A DNA stretch of 64,000 nt from Marinomonas rhizomae (GCF_024397855.1 NZ_CP073343.1:62001-126000); one strand, 5' to 3'; counted from the stretch's first letter, positions 36,147 through 46,177 are shown. The notes: generated from the sequence alone by a model not told the origin. Numbers and translations are program-made.

Positions 36147-36312
36147 ATCACTCTCCTTGCGGTTTTATTTACTCTTAACAATAACGTGCCCATCTGACTA
36201 AAACCAGATTCTACCTCCTCTGACATTAAGGATTTTTGAGCGACTATTCTTCATAAATTGAGGAAGTATTAGGCATCTTTATAAAGCCAGATTGAATATA
36301 GTAAGTAATGTA

Positions 36313-36325
36313 TATAATAATTATA
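36313..36325. promoter_or_regulatory. AT-rich palindrome at MarR-emrAB promoter
   Basis: TATAAT-A-ATTATA is a perfect palindrome containing a -10-like hexamer, with TTGAAT at 36292-36297 as a possible -35. It is 24 bp before the MarR start, a usual autorepression site. Confidence 0.4.
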
Positions 36326-36348
36326 AGATATTAAATTTGGTGATTTGA

Positions 36349-36774
36349 ATGCAAACAAACAACATTGGTTTTCTTCTAACTGACATCATTCGTCTCATGC
36401 GTAGGGAGTATTTAAAAAGCGATCTATGCATGACTCCAATGCAGGCGCGGGCACTGGTTTATGTTTCTCATTACGAGGGGATTCGACAAGTGCAATTGGC
36501 TGAAATGCTGGATATTCAGCCCATCACGCTTGCCCGTTTAATCGATCAATTGGCGGAAGATAATTTGGTCGAACGTCGTCCCGATCCAAAAGATCGTCGA
36601 GCCTATGGATTGTATTTAATGGCGAAGTCGGCGCCATTGTTAGAAAAAATCGATGTTGAGGTGAAGCGAGTTCGTGAGAAAGCGCTGCAAGGCTTAACAG
36701 ATGAGCAAGTAACAGTTCTTCAAGGTGCGCTCTCTGTCATGCACACAAATTTATCAGCTGAATCGTCATTATAG
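36349..36774 (+). CDS. MarR family regulator of the efflux operon
   Basis: 141 residues with the MarR winged helix: MTPMQARALVYVSHYEG, then VQLAEMLDIQPITLARLIDQLAEDNLVERRPDPKDRRAY, the conserved DxRxR wing. It is the first gene of a MarR-EmrA-EmrB set, 24 bp before emrA. It probably represses the set and releases on binding a hydrophobic drug. Confidence 0.93.
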   Translation: MQTNNIGFLLTDIIRLMRREYLKSDLCMTPMQARALVYVSHYEGIRQVQLAEMLDIQPITLARLIDQLAEDNLVERRPDPKDRRAYGLYLMAKSAPLLEKIDVEVKRVREKALQGLTDEQVTVLQGALSVMHTNLSAESSL

Positions 36775-36798
36775 AATTTACCTGGGGAAATACTGGAA

Positions 36799-37863
36799 AT
36801 GAGTGAACAAGAAAATATTCCATCCGTGCCAAAGCAAGTAGAAAAACGCACGACTCGTCGCATTTTATTAATAGCATTTCCGCTAGTGGTGATCTTAGCT
36901 TCTGTGTTTGTTTATATGAAAGGCGGTCGCTATGTTGAAACCGACAACGCTTATGTGCAGTCAGATATCACGACAATCAATGCTGAGGTGTCTGGTGCTA
37001 TTCAGACGATAGCCGTCAAAGAAAACGAAAAAGTTGCCAAAGGTCAGTTGTTGTTCAGTATTGACGCTACGCCATTTAAAGTCGCGGAAGCCAAAGCACA
37101 AGCTCAACTCCAGCAAGTCAGATTGAATATCTTGGAACAAAAAGCCGCTTACGAAGAGAAAAAAGCGGAGATTAATCAGGCAGAGAACGAATTTGCTTTT
37201 AATCAACGTGAAGAAAAGCGTCAGGCAAATCTATTAAAGCAAAAATTTATTTCTGACACTCAGTTTGACCAAGCCAAACAGGCAGCTGAAGTTAGTGAGC
37301 TTAAGGTCGCCACATTGAAAAAAGATTTGTTTCGCTTGAAAGAAGCGTTAGGCGGAGATCCAAGCGCTCCACTGGAAGATCACCCTAGTTATCAGGCCGC
37401 TCAAGCAGCGCTAGATGAAGCAAGAATTAATCTTGGGCACGTTAATGTGAGAGCGCCAGCATCCGGAGTGGTAGCTAAGGTTCCAAATAGCGGAGAATAC
37501 GTAACAGCAGGTTCCACCTCTATGGTGTTGGTGTCTGATGAGCAGCAATGGATTGCAGCGAACTTCACCGAAAAAGATCTGACTTACGTTCAGCCTGGCC
37601 AAGAAGTTGAAATCGAAGTGGATGCGTACCCTGGAGTGTCATTACGAGGTAAGGTGGAAAGTATCAGCCCTGCGACGGGATCTGAATTCTCTGTGATTCC
37701 AGCCGAAAATGCGACGGGTAATTGGGTGAAAATAGCCCAGCGTCTTTCAGTGAAAATTCTTGTTGATGCCAATCAAGATACGCCAGTATTGCGTACAGGT
37801 TTTAGCTCAAACGTCACAATAGACACAGAACATCAGCGCCGTTTATTCGGTCTAGCTTTGTGA
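36799..37863 (+). CDS. emrA: EmrA-type membrane fusion protein
   Basis: 354 residues of the HlyD/EmrA family. One N-terminal transmembrane helix (about 21-40) is followed by a barrel/lipoyl half-motif (RYVETDNAYVQSDITTINAEVSG region), a long coiled-coil hairpin (about 95-190) and the second lipoyl half (INLGHVNVRAPASGVVAKV). It links the inner-membrane pump EmrB to an outer-membrane channel not encoded here. Lies between marR and emrB. Confidence 0.93.
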   Translation: MSEQENIPSVPKQVEKRTTRRILLIAFPLVVILASVFVYMKGGRYVETDNAYVQSDITTINAEVSGAIQTIAVKENEKVAKGQLLFSIDATPFKVAEAKAQAQLQQVRLNILEQKAAYEEKKAEINQAENEFAFNQREEKRQANLLKQKFISDTQFDQAKQAAEVSELKVATLKKDLFRLKEALGGDPSAPLEDHPSYQAAQAALDEARINLGHVNVRAPASGVVAKVPNSGEYVTAGSTSMVLVSDEQQWIAANFTEKDLTYVQPGQEVEIEVDAYPGVSLRGKVESISPATGSEFSVIPAENATGNWVKIAQRLSVKILVDANQDTPVLRTGFSSNVTIDTEHQRRLFGLAL

Positions 37864-37873
37864 GGCGATAGAT

Positions 37874-39400
37874 ATGGCGCTTACGCAAAGCCTAAAAACG
37901 GAGGGCGCTGGCACGAATCGCATGATGATCACGATCTCTGTGATGTTAGCGACCATCATGCAAGCCTTAGATACCACTATTGCAAACGTAGCCCTGCCAC
38001 ACATGAAAGGCGCTATGGGAACGACTCAAGATCAGATTTCTTGGGTGCTGACGTCTTATATCGTGGCGGCGGCGATTTGTATGCCATTGACGGGGATTTT
38101 GTCCGCTCGAATTGGCCGTAAGCGTTTGTTTATGTGGTCAATTGTGGGTTTCACCGTATCGTCTATTTTATGTGGTGCGGCACAGTCGTTAGACCAGATT
38201 GTATTATTCCGTCTGCTACAAGGTGTGTTTGGTGCGAGCTTGGTGCCCTTGTCTCAATCTGTATTACTTGATACTTACCCTAAAGAAAAACACGGTTCAG
38301 CCATGGCTATGTGGGGCGTGGGTGTCATGGTGGGGCCAATCTTAGGGCCTTATCTTGGTGGCTTGTTGACCGAATATTACAGCTGGCGTTGGGTGTTTTA
38401 CATTAATGTGCCATTTGGCATCGTTGCTTGGCTTGGTCTTGCAGGCTTCTTAGAAGAATCAAAACTCGATAAGAAACGCAGCTTTGATATGTATGGCTTC
38501 GTGCTGCTGGGGGTTGCGATTGGTAGCTTGCAAATGATGCTTGACCGAGGCGAGTCGCAGAACTGGTTTGCCAGCTTGGAAGTTACCATCGAAGGTCTGC
38601 TAACCCTTGTTTGTGGTGCTATGTTTTTAGCGCATATTTTTACTCACAGCCATCCGTTCATCGATCCAAAAATGTTTCGAGATAGAAATTTCAGTGTTGG
38701 TATGGTGTTCATTTTTATTGTTGGCATTATTTTATTGTCTTCAATGGCCTTGCTGCCGCCGTTTATGAGTTCATTAATGGGGTATCCCGTTGTGGATATC
38801 GGTGCGATATTGGCTCCAAGGGGGTTTGGCACCATGGCAGCGATGATCATTGTGGGGCGTTTATCGAATAAAGTGGATGCACGCTTGTTCATTACTTTGG
38901 GCTTGGTGTTGATTACCTACTCTATGTGGGAAATGACGTTATTCACTACGGAAGTAACGGCGTGGGATATTATTCGTACTGGTTTGGTACAGGGAACAGG
39001 CTTAGGTTTTATTTTCGTTCCTTTATCAACTATCAGCTTTGCGACCTTGGATCCCCAATACCGAAACGAAGGTACGTCTATGTTTAGCTTGCTGAGAAAC
39101 ATTGGCAGCAGTATTGGTATTTCGGTAGTGACAACCTATTTGGCGCAGCGGACGCAGATCAATCATGCTGCATTTGCCGATTATATTAATCCCTTCAGTC
39201 TTGGGCTACAGATGGCACAAGAACAGGGCGCTTATAATACGACTACAGAGGCCGGTTTAACGGCGCTAAACCAAGTTGTGACTGGCCAGGCCGCTACCTT
39301 GGCGTACTTGCAAGATTTTCGCTTGATGATGTGGGTGACATTAGCTGCATTGCCTTTGGTGCTTTTATTAAAAGGAAAATCGAAACAAGCTAAAGCATAA
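37874..39400 (+). CDS. emrB: EmrB-type MFS drug exporter (DHA2)
   Basis: 508 residues, 14 predicted helices. LDTTIANVALPHMKG in helix 1 and GPILGPYLGGLLTEYYSWRWVFYINVPFG (split motif C and following block) are the DHA2 signatures. It exports hydrophobic compounds with EmrA by proton antiport. It begins 11 bp after emrA. Confidence 0.94.
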   Translation: MALTQSLKTEGAGTNRMMITISVMLATIMQALDTTIANVALPHMKGAMGTTQDQISWVLTSYIVAAAICMPLTGILSARIGRKRLFMWSIVGFTVSSILCGAAQSLDQIVLFRLLQGVFGASLVPLSQSVLLDTYPKEKHGSAMAMWGVGVMVGPILGPYLGGLLTEYYSWRWVFYINVPFGIVAWLGLAGFLEESKLDKKRSFDMYGFVLLGVAIGSLQMMLDRGESQNWFASLEVTIEGLLTLVCGAMFLAHIFTHSHPFIDPKMFRDRNFSVGMVFIFIVGIILLSSMALLPPFMSSLMGYPVVDIGAILAPRGFGTMAAMIIVGRLSNKVDARLFITLGLVLITYSMWEMTLFTTEVTAWDIIRTGLVQGTGLGFIFVPLSTISFATLDPQYRNEGTSMFSLLRNIGSSIGISVVTTYLAQRTQINHAAFADYINPFSLGLQMAQEQGAYNTTTEAGLTALNQVVTGQAATLAYLQDFRLMMWVTLAALPLVLLLKGKSKQAKA

Positions 39401-39428
39401 GCAAAACTTCTATTCAGGTAAAAACAGT

Positions 39429-39458
39429 AAAAGCTCTGATTTTTCAGAGCTTTTTTGT
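39429..39458 (+). terminator. intrinsic terminator after emrB
   Basis: AAAAGCTCTGA pairs with TCAGAGCTTTT around TTTT, followed by T residues. Confidence 0.88.
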
Positions 39459-39587
39459 TTAATCGATGCCCTTTAGCGGTTTTCCTTCTTTCGATCAATC
39501 ATGACATAAGCTAGTACTGTCTAAAGCCACACGTTATCATGCAGGTTATCTGGGATTTGATTTGGTTAGTTTTGTTTGGAGGCCGTC

Positions 39588-40196
39588 ATGAGTACATTAG
39601 ATCGACACTTTATTTTGGGCTATGGCAGCCTAATTAATGGTGAGAGCCGTGCAAAAACCGGTGAAACAGGCAAGGTTTGGCCTGTTAAATTACATGGGTT
39701 CGAGCGTCATTGGTCAGTAATGTCTGATGTATATGGTATGAGCTCTGTTGCTGTAATCCATGCTCCTGAAAAAGCCTGCAACGGTGTATTGGTTGAAGTG
39801 CCTTACGATCAATTTCCATTATTTGATGAGCGAGAGCAAGGCTATCAAAGAGCCGTAATCGATGCCCAACAATTAACTGCGTATCAAGACCATCCTTTAC
39901 CAGAAGGCACTTATTGGGTTTATCACACTGACGATGTGGTTGATCCCCATGATGAGTGCCCTATTGCACTAAGTTACCTAGATGTCATTTTGTCTGGTTG
40001 CTTAGAACATGGTGATGATTTTGCACAAGACTTTCTAACATTAACCAAAGGCTGGTCATCGCCTTTGCTGAATGATCGAAAAGCACCTCGCTATCCGCGA
40101 GTGCAACCAGAACTTCCTACTGCGCGCTTGAATACCTTATTAGCGCCGGTAACCACCTTATCTATTAAAGAGCTATCTGTAACTTATGAATCTTAA
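39588..40196 (+). CDS. gamma-glutamylcyclotransferase-like (AIG2/GGCT fold)
   Basis: 202 residues. The GGCT fold signature LGYGSLIN begins at about residue 9, and a conserved glutamate lies in FDEREQGY. The second half (residues 115-200) is longer than ordinary GGCT domains. These enzymes release 5-oxoproline from gamma-glutamyl compounds, although the activity here is untested. GGAGG at 39578-39582 sets the start. The last codons overlap the rsmC start by 11 bp, so the two are coupled. Confidence 0.82.
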   Translation: MSTLDRHFILGYGSLINGESRAKTGETGKVWPVKLHGFERHWSVMSDVYGMSSVAVIHAPEKACNGVLVEVPYDQFPLFDEREQGYQRAVIDAQQLTAYQDHPLPEGTYWVYHTDDVVDPHDECPIALSYLDVILSGCLEHGDDFAQDFLTLTKGWSSPLLNDRKAPRYPRVQPELPTARLNTLLAPVTTLSIKELSVTYES

Positions 40197-41247
40197 CTCG
40201 ACGAGCCAATTATTGGTGCGCAACGAAGAAGACTTGGTTGGCAAAGTATTATTTGCTAACCCTGAAGACACTTATCCACTTGATCTAAGCAAAAAAGCCG
40301 ATGTGTCTGCTTGGTGCCAATCTAAAACCTTTTATGATGCTTTGTTGCGAGTTGGCTTTGCGGACGCAAAACTGTTTTTGTCCGAGCAATGGGCGCCAGA
40401 GAATGGCAATGATTTCGATCATATTGTGATCTATCAGCCTAAAGCGAAAGAGTTATTAGACTATCTTCTTGCGGCGGTTTTGCCTCTGTTAAAAGATGGC
40501 GGTCAAATTTGGCTGGTGGGCGATAATAAAAGCGGTGTTAAATCCTCTATGAAGCGTTTAGAGGACGGATTAGACGACGTTGGTAAGCGTGATGGTGCAA
40601 AACACTGCTTGCTTTATACAGGCTACAAGCGCCGTCCAGCGAAGCCATTCGTATTCGAAGATTGGATTGTGACTTGGCAACAAGATGTTGCAGGGCAAAC
40701 ATTAACGCTATGTAGCTTGCCGGGCGTTTTTGGTCATGGAAAATTAGACAAGGGCACCGACATTTTATTGAACCAGCTAAGCCAGCATCGCTTTATGAGC
40801 GACGTTGCCAGCGCACGAATACTCGATTTCGGTTGTGGTGACGGTATTATCGCCCTTTGGCTACACAACAAAACGGGAGCGCGCATCACCGCGTTGGACG
40901 ACAGCGTGTTAGCGTTGAAAGCGACGGAACTGACCTTCGCTGCAAACCAAGTCAGCGACGCGGTTACCGTTATTGCTTCCAATGGCTTAGGTGAAGTGAA
41001 AGGCCGCTTTAATTATGTTGTCACTAATCCACCATTCCACAGTGGCGTGAATACCGACTACAGCATTGCAGAAAGCTTCTTTATGGCGGTGAAGCAACAC
41101 CTTACCTTAAACGGTGAGTTGTTTGTGGTTGCCAACGATTTCTTACGTTACCCGCCAATCTTAGATGCGGCGCTGGGCTCGCATACTCGACTGTATCGAG
41201 ACAAAGGCTTCGCCATCTATCACGGTCGCCAACCAAAGAAAAAATAA
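40186..41247 (+). CDS. rsmC: 16S rRNA m2G1207 methyltransferase
   Basis: 353 residues with two Rossmann-like halves, as in RsmC: a degenerate N-terminal half (LVGDNKSGVKSSMKRLED aligns with E. coli VGENRSGVRS) and a catalytic C-terminal half with the SAM loop ILDFGCGDG and the base-methylating motif NPPFHSG. LCSLPGVFGHGKLDKGT matches the family linker. RlmG is the nearest alternative, but the N-terminal block and length favour RsmC. Overlaps the upstream gene. Confidence 0.88.
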   Translation: MNLNSTSQLLVRNEEDLVGKVLFANPEDTYPLDLSKKADVSAWCQSKTFYDALLRVGFADAKLFLSEQWAPENGNDFDHIVIYQPKAKELLDYLLAAVLPLLKDGGQIWLVGDNKSGVKSSMKRLEDGLDDVGKRDGAKHCLLYTGYKRRPAKPFVFEDWIVTWQQDVAGQTLTLCSLPGVFGHGKLDKGTDILLNQLSQHRFMSDVASARILDFGCGDGIIALWLHNKTGARITALDDSVLALKATELTFAANQVSDAVTVIASNGLGEVKGRFNYVVTNPPFHSGVNTDYSIAESFFMAVKQHLTLNGELFVVANDFLRYPPILDAALGSHTRLYRDKGFAIYHGRQPKKK

Positions 41248-41268
41248 CGCCCCAGCTTTTGCGAAACG

Positions 41269-41302
41269 AAAACGCCCATTTGAAAAAATGGGCGTTTTTT
41301 TA
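41269..41302 (+). terminator. intrinsic terminator after rsmC
   Basis: AACGCCCATT pairs with AATGGGCGTT, with an A-run before and seven Ts after. Confidence 0.9.
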
Positions 41303-41383
41303 GTTTTTATAGCATGGTTTTTTAATACAATTGATGCGGAGTCACAACGAGATTTTTCTGTTACCTCTTCACTCTAAGGTATA

Positions 41384-42001
41384 TCAGCGATCAGTAAGTG
41401 CAAGCTTTACACCCAATAAAGCGAAGCTAGCCGCAAAGGTTTTTTGCAAGTACTTTGCTATGTGAGAGGAACCTATCAAGTATTTACGCGCTCTACTGGC
41501 GAGAGCTCCATATAGAATGAAAACAATGAGCGTCATTGCCATAAAAGTACCGCCAAGCAATAGCATTTGGCTGGTCGTCGAACTGATATTTGAATGAATA
41601 AATTGCGGTAAAAACGCCAAGAAGAAGATAGTCAGTTTTGGATTTAACACATTGATAAGACAACCTTTTAGAGCGACTTGGAATAAATTAATCTGCTTAT
41701 CTTCAGTCTTTTCTAATGCGAACCCACCAGATTCACGCCACATTCCCCAAGCTAAATAAAGTAAATAAGCCACACCGACGAATTTCACCACTTGAAATGC
41801 CAATGCGCTGGTATTCAGAATAACGGCTAAGCCAAAAATACTGGCTAGCATCGAAGGGACTATGCCCAAAGTGCAACCTAATGCCGCAGAGAATGAAGCA
41901 CGAGTCCCTTGAAAAAGCCCTGTTGAAATCGTGTAGATGACACCCGTTCCCGGAATAAGCACCAGAATTAATGAAGTGATTAAGAATTCCATACTAATCA
42001 T
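41384..42001 (-). CDS. LysE/RhtB-family amino-acid exporter
   Basis: 205 residues and about six hydrophobic segments. The N-terminal LILVLIPGTGVIYTISTGLFQGTRASFSAALGCTLG (two segments) and the LYLAWGMWRE loop, then LKGCLINVLNPKLTIFFLAFLPQF, are typical of RhtB-type exporters. Exports amino acids or homoserine lactones; substrate not predictable. No local regulator. Confidence 0.9.
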   Translation of the reverse strand: MISMEFLITSLILVLIPGTGVIYTISTGLFQGTRASFSAALGCTLGIVPSMLASIFGLAVILNTSALAFQVVKFVGVAYLLYLAWGMWRESGGFALEKTEDKQINLFQVALKGCLINVLNPKLTIFFLAFLPQFIHSNISSTTSQMLLLGGTFMAMTLIVFILYGALASRARKYLIGSSHIAKYLQKTFAASFALLGVKLALTDR

Positions 42002-42095
42002 TATTCATACCTTTCAATCTTTTTAGAGTTTTAAAGATGACAATAAACTGAACAAAAATAAACCAAAAGATATTTTTACTTAGTCTCTTTTGCTA

Positions 42096-43229
42096 TCAAG
42101 CGCCAATCAACAGTCGGCTTTTTGATCCAAATAAACGTTTTAGTTTCCCTATCAACCACACCGATCCATAGAACTGGAAAATAAACAAACATACCGATGA
42201 GATAAGGCTATAAGCCATGGTGGTATTGGGTTCGATATAGCCAGCATTGAGCAATAAGTATTTGGTATTACCCCAAATCATGCTGAGTAAGGGATGCAAA
42301 AAGAAAATCGCGAAGCTAATAGAGGCGAGCATTATCAAGTGTTTGCCAAGTGCAGGCCAAACGAGATGATAGCAAAACCCGACAAATAACACGCACAGGC
42401 CCATTTTTTGAATGAACTGTAAATCAATACCCGCCCATTCAAATGCCGCTTTATGATAGCCACCTGCATGGAATAGCACACTAGATTGCAGCCAGACTGT
42501 TGTGATTACTGCGATAATCGCAGCGATCAAAAAGTAACGGTAGTGTTGCTTCATCCAATCTAAATACTGTGAGTACAGCATGCCCACTAAATAGAAAGGG
42601 GTAAAATACACAACAGACTGCAGCACATTGATATTGCCATCTGGGCGGTGAATCATGACGGCGGTGATTGAAAATAATGCCAAGATAGTTAACTGAGTCA
42701 ATAATGGCAGTTTTAAATAACGAAAATGCAGTCCAGAGCAAAGAAAAGTCGCCATAATAAAAGGGATATACCAATGGGGAAACAACACAAAACCTTGCAG
42801 TATGAGCTCCCAGCACATTGATAAAGCCTCCATTACAGTAACGCGATCAACGAACAGAAAAACGAAGAAATTGACTACAATGGCAAACGCTGACACCGAC
42901 AAGAATGGCACTAATACGTTCTGCACCTTCTTTGACATAAAATTTTTATAATCAAAGCGTTGAGCAAAGATGTGATGAAAGAAAAAGCCCGAAATAAACA
43001 CAAAAACGCCCGTGCCACCGCGAATGATATTCTCTAGCCAAACAGGGAAGCCGTCATTGGTGTTGGTAATGGAATGCCCTAATACAATTAGTACAATGGC
43101 TAACCCACGTAGATAATCAAATTCAATAACTCGAGAGGACTTCTTGGCTTTCGACTGGTTGGATTCGACAACAGACGATTGTTGGGGCGTCTTGATGACT
43201 ATCAGAGTGGGTTTTTGCGTAATGTTCAC
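42096..43229 (-). CDS. acyltransferase 3 family membrane protein
   Basis: About 377 residues with ten hydrophobic helices. The first helix carries FDYLRGLAIVLIVLGHSI, the R/H signature of acyltransferase 3 (OafA, WecH, NolL type) enzymes, which O-acetylate surface sugars. A polar Lys/Ser-rich stretch precedes the helices. Start uncertain: GTG at 43229 has GGATG nearby; the frame is open to a TTG at 43292 with no ribosome site. It is monocistronic and flanked by unrelated genes, so the target polysaccharide is unknown. Confidence 0.85.
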   Translation of the reverse strand: MNITQKPTLIVIKTPQQSSVVESNQSKAKKSSRVIEFDYLRGLAIVLIVLGHSITNTNDGFPVWLENIIRGGTGVFVFISGFFFHHIFAQRFDYKNFMSKKVQNVLVPFLSVSAFAIVVNFFVFLFVDRVTVMEALSMCWELILQGFVLFPHWYIPFIMATFLCSGLHFRYLKLPLLTQLTILALFSITAVMIHRPDGNINVLQSVVYFTPFYLVGMLYSQYLDWMKQHYRYFLIAAIIAVITTVWLQSSVLFHAGGYHKAAFEWAGIDLQFIQKMGLCVLFVGFCYHLVWPALGKHLIMLASISFAIFFLHPLLSMIWGNTKYLLLNAGYIEPNTTMAYSLISSVCLFIFQFYGSVWLIGKLKRLFGSKSRLLIGA

Positions 43230-43444
43230 TGGCTTACATCCATGAAAGTGAGAAATATAAGCTATTAAGTCGCCAGTTCTGTTGCTAATCAATATAGCTT
43301 GCAGACAGAATCTAAAATTTTACGTTAATCATGCATTTTCGACGATATTCTTACGAATTTAGCGACAAATGTAGGTAAAAAGTTGCCAATCTGCTAGAGT
43401 CGCATCCTACTATTATTTATGCCCCCTAACACTAGGAAATCATT

Positions 43445-43903
43445 TTGAACAACAACGACATTTTACGCCGCCTTCGCTATACCTTTGACCTGAAAGAACT
43501 GGATATAGTGGACATTTTTGCCTCTGCTGATGGTATCGCCTCACAAGAGCAAGTCACCAGCTGGCTGAAGAAAGAAGATGATGCAGGCTATGTTGAAATG
43601 ATTGACGTGGAAATGGCGACATTCCTCAATGGTTTTATTAACACTAAACGCGGCAAGCGTGAAGGCCCACAGCCTGTACCGGAAAAGCGCCTGACCAACA
43701 ACGCTGTATTTATGAAATTACGCATAGCCTTGAACCTACAAGCAGAGGAAATCCTCGACATCATGTCGCTAGCAGAATTCAACTTAAGCAAACATGAGCT
43801 AAGCTCTTTCTTCCGCAAACCAGACAACCGCCACTACTGCGAATGCAAAGACCAAATCTTGCGTAACTTCTTAATGGGATTGCAAAAGCAATTTCGCGTG
43901 TAA
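43445..43903 (+). CDS. YehS/DUF1456 family protein
   Basis: 152 residues made of two repeats of a helical DUF1456 module: NDILRRLRYTFDLKELDIVDIF at the N-terminus and NAVFMKLRIALNLQAEEILDIM at about residue 80, each followed by a helix and a LSSFFRK- or SWLKK-type element. Cytoplasmic; function unknown, possibly nucleic-acid binding. TTG start at 43445 with AGGAAA upstream. Confidence 0.9.
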   Translation: MNNNDILRRLRYTFDLKELDIVDIFASADGIASQEQVTSWLKKEDDAGYVEMIDVEMATFLNGFINTKRGKREGPQPVPEKRLTNNAVFMKLRIALNLQAEEILDIMSLAEFNLSKHELSSFFRKPDNRHYCECKDQILRNFLMGLQKQFRV

Positions 43904-43934
43904 TTTCTAATCTTTTAGAACTTCGTGCTTTCAA

Positions 43935-43972
43935 TAAAAAAGCCGCTGCCGACTAGGCCGCGGCTTTTTTAT
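43935..43972 (+). terminator. intrinsic terminator after yehS-like gene
   Basis: AAAAAGCCGC pairs with GCGGCTTTTT, with an inner GCC/GGC pairing, followed by a T-run. Confidence 0.9.
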
Positions 43973-44088
43973 TGTCTTTTCACCTAGTGTACAAAGATTG
44001 CACTATATGGATATTTGGATACGCATTCCTTTGCGATATTAACCCTCTAATTATAAATATAACTGTGAATGAATAGGGTGGTATCCAT

Positions 44089-45153
44089 ATGTTGATGAAA
44101 AATAAAGTCGCACAAGCGGTCATTATTGCAGGCTTATCTTCTCAAGGTTTTGCGCTTGAATTGGGTGATTTTAACGGTACTCAATTTAGTGTAGGCGGTT
44201 ATATTAAAGCTGAGGGTGTTTTCAATAATCCCGATGAGAGCCGTAGTACGTTTGAAAGTAGTGCTAGCCAGTCACGCTTGAACTTTACGACTAGCCGTCA
44301 AGAAGGCGATCATAAACTGAGAGGCTTTATTGAAGGCGATTTCCGAGGCGCTTCTTCAGTATTTCGTCTACGCCATGCAACATTGACGGTTGATAATTTA
44401 ACGGTGGGTCAGACTTGGACTGGGCAGTTTTTCGCCAATGCACCTTTTGATACTGAAATGATTAACTTCTATGGAACGGGTATTGGTACGGTTTCAGGGA
44501 ACGGAGCAGTAGTCCGACCTGACCTTGTTGCGCATTATGCAAAGGCTGGCTTGCGTTTAACTGCACAGGATCCTCTTTATAGTCATGCAAACCTTCCTGA
44601 TTTGGTTGCCGGATATACTCATAGAACTGCAGAAGGCCATGCTTATAACGTGTCGGTTACAGGTCGAGACGTCGACACAACGCCGTCTGATACAAACGAT
44701 AGCGAGTCGAAATTTGGTGCCGCATTGTCTTTGGCAGCAAAGCTTAAATTTGGTGACACTAGTGTGTCTGTAAGCGGTTTTTCTGGTACGGGTGCTGCAA
44801 TATATGCAGGTTGGGGATACAACGGAGCCGCTGGAACAGCTGGCTCAGCCGAATTAGATAGCAATGGTGACCTGTTAACAATCACTGGCTTTTCCGCGGG
44901 TATTGGCCATAAAGTGAATGATAAGTTACGAGCGAATCTACGTTATGGTCAAGTGTCGACAGATGCTTCAAGCTTGGCTGATGATACGCTGACCATTACC
45001 ACAGCGAACATGATTTACACTTACCTTCCAGGGCTTGATATTGGTGTCGAGCTACGAGATCAAAGTGCCGCGACTAATGGTGCCGCGAGCGGTAGCATTG
45101 TAACGCGTCCTGCTGGACAGCAAGTTGAAGTCATGGCGATGTATAAGTTCTAG
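44089..45153 (+). CDS. outer-membrane porin (DcaP-like)
   Basis: 354 residues with a signal peptide (cleavage near SSQGFA|LEL) and an alternating beta-strand pattern ending in aromatic Phe (VEVMAMYKF), as needed for Bam-dependent assembly. The N-terminal TQFSVGGYIKAEGVF and the RLNFTTSRQEGDHKLRGFIEGDF block are typical of DcaP-type porins for dicarboxylic or aromatic acids. AGGGTGG precedes the ATG. Adjacent AraC regulator is convergent, and a strong terminator separates them. Confidence 0.87.
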   Translation: MLMKNKVAQAVIIAGLSSQGFALELGDFNGTQFSVGGYIKAEGVFNNPDESRSTFESSASQSRLNFTTSRQEGDHKLRGFIEGDFRGASSVFRLRHATLTVDNLTVGQTWTGQFFANAPFDTEMINFYGTGIGTVSGNGAVVRPDLVAHYAKAGLRLTAQDPLYSHANLPDLVAGYTHRTAEGHAYNVSVTGRDVDTTPSDTNDSESKFGAALSLAAKLKFGDTSVSVSGFSGTGAAIYAGWGYNGAAGTAGSAELDSNGDLLTITGFSAGIGHKVNDKLRANLRYGQVSTDASSLADDTLTITTANMIYTYLPGLDIGVELRDQSAATNGAASGSIVTRPAGQQVEVMAMYKF

Positions 45154-45170
45154 TAAAGAGCACTAGCAAG

Positions 45171-45211
45171 AACAGACTGGGTCTTACCCTTTTGCCTAGT
45201 CTGTTTTTTTT
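45171..45211 (+). terminator. intrinsic terminator after the porin gene
   Basis: AACAGACT pairs with AGTCTGTT and is followed by a long T-run. Confidence 0.88.
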
Positions 45212-45220
45212 AACTCTAGG

Positions 45221-46177
45221 TTAATGAGTAAAATGCCTTAGCGTTTGAGAAGGCAATTCCCCAATTTGTTCTCGGTATTGAGCTGAAAACCTTCCCAAAT
45301 TCGTAAAACCATACTCCAACGCGACTTGTGTCACATTTCTAACGCGTTCATTGTTCTTTAATTCGGAATGAATACTTTCTAACTTTAGGCGGCGTATGTA
45401 AGCGGACGGCGTTAGTCCTGCTTCTCTTTCAAAGAGGTTATATAAGGATTTGCGGCTAATCTGGCACACCTTGGCCAATTCATCGATTGTTATGTCTGCT
45501 GTAATATTGTCTAGCACATAATTACGCACGCGTTCTACATGACGGTGTAGCGACAAAGTAGACTGAGGCTGGGTAAAGTTGCTCTTGAACATGGTTAGAA
45601 TTGCACTATTAAATAGTCGACAGTAGTAGATCAATGCTCGGTCGCAAAGAGTGCGTTTATCCTGCTGTAACATGTCATTAAGTAGGTTAAATAAAGGCCC
45701 TGTCATTGGGAATACATTGGCTTTATGCTCGAATTGAATTGGGTCTTTTGTCGTTACATAGCCGAATTTTCGTGCGGTCTGGTGTAAAAAATCGGTTGGA
45801 ATTTTAACAATTAACTTTCGGCAGTTTTTAGAGTTATTGGATTCAAATCGAGTGCCTGGCATGACTAAAATAGAGTCACCAGCCCGCAGTGTACGTACCT
45901 CGTTATTAGACTTACCGATGCTTTGACCGGCGAGAATGATATGCAGGAAATAAGCATTTGAAACGTTAGATGCGCGAATATTTGTGCTGTTGCCAGCTTC
46001 GTACTCTAAAATAGAAAGTGGTCCGAACTCCTTAAACGTTAACTTTGCAAGTTTCTGAAGGGGAGAGCTTTGAATGAAATAATACTCTCCAAACGCCTTA
46101 TCTCGTAAAATGTTTGTTAGCGTTTGCGAAGAAGCTTCTGCGACCTGAAGGTCGTAGATAGAAAAATCAAACTTCAT
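45221..46177 (-). CDS. AraC family transcriptional regulator
   Basis: 318 residues. A cupin-like N-terminal AraC_binding_2 region (residues 40-190) precedes a C-terminal double HTH (about 215-315) with ITIDELAKVCQISRKSLYNLFEREAGLTPSAYIRRLKL and VTQVALEYGFTNLGRFSAQYREQIGELPS. It resembles regulators of aromatic catabolism (AntR/XylS branch). Convergent with the porin gene, so its target is not obvious. Confidence 0.92.
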   Translation of the reverse strand: MKFDFSIYDLQVAEASSQTLTNILRDKAFGEYYFIQSSPLQKLAKLTFKEFGPLSILEYEAGNSTNIRASNVSNAYFLHIILAGQSIGKSNNEVRTLRAGDSILVMPGTRFESNNSKNCRKLIVKIPTDFLHQTARKFGYVTTKDPIQFEHKANVFPMTGPLFNLLNDMLQQDKRTLCDRALIYYCRLFNSAILTMFKSNFTQPQSTLSLHRHVERVRNYVLDNITADITIDELAKVCQISRKSLYNLFEREAGLTPSAYIRRLKLESIHSELKNNERVRNVTQVALEYGFTNLGRFSAQYREQIGELPSQTLRHFTH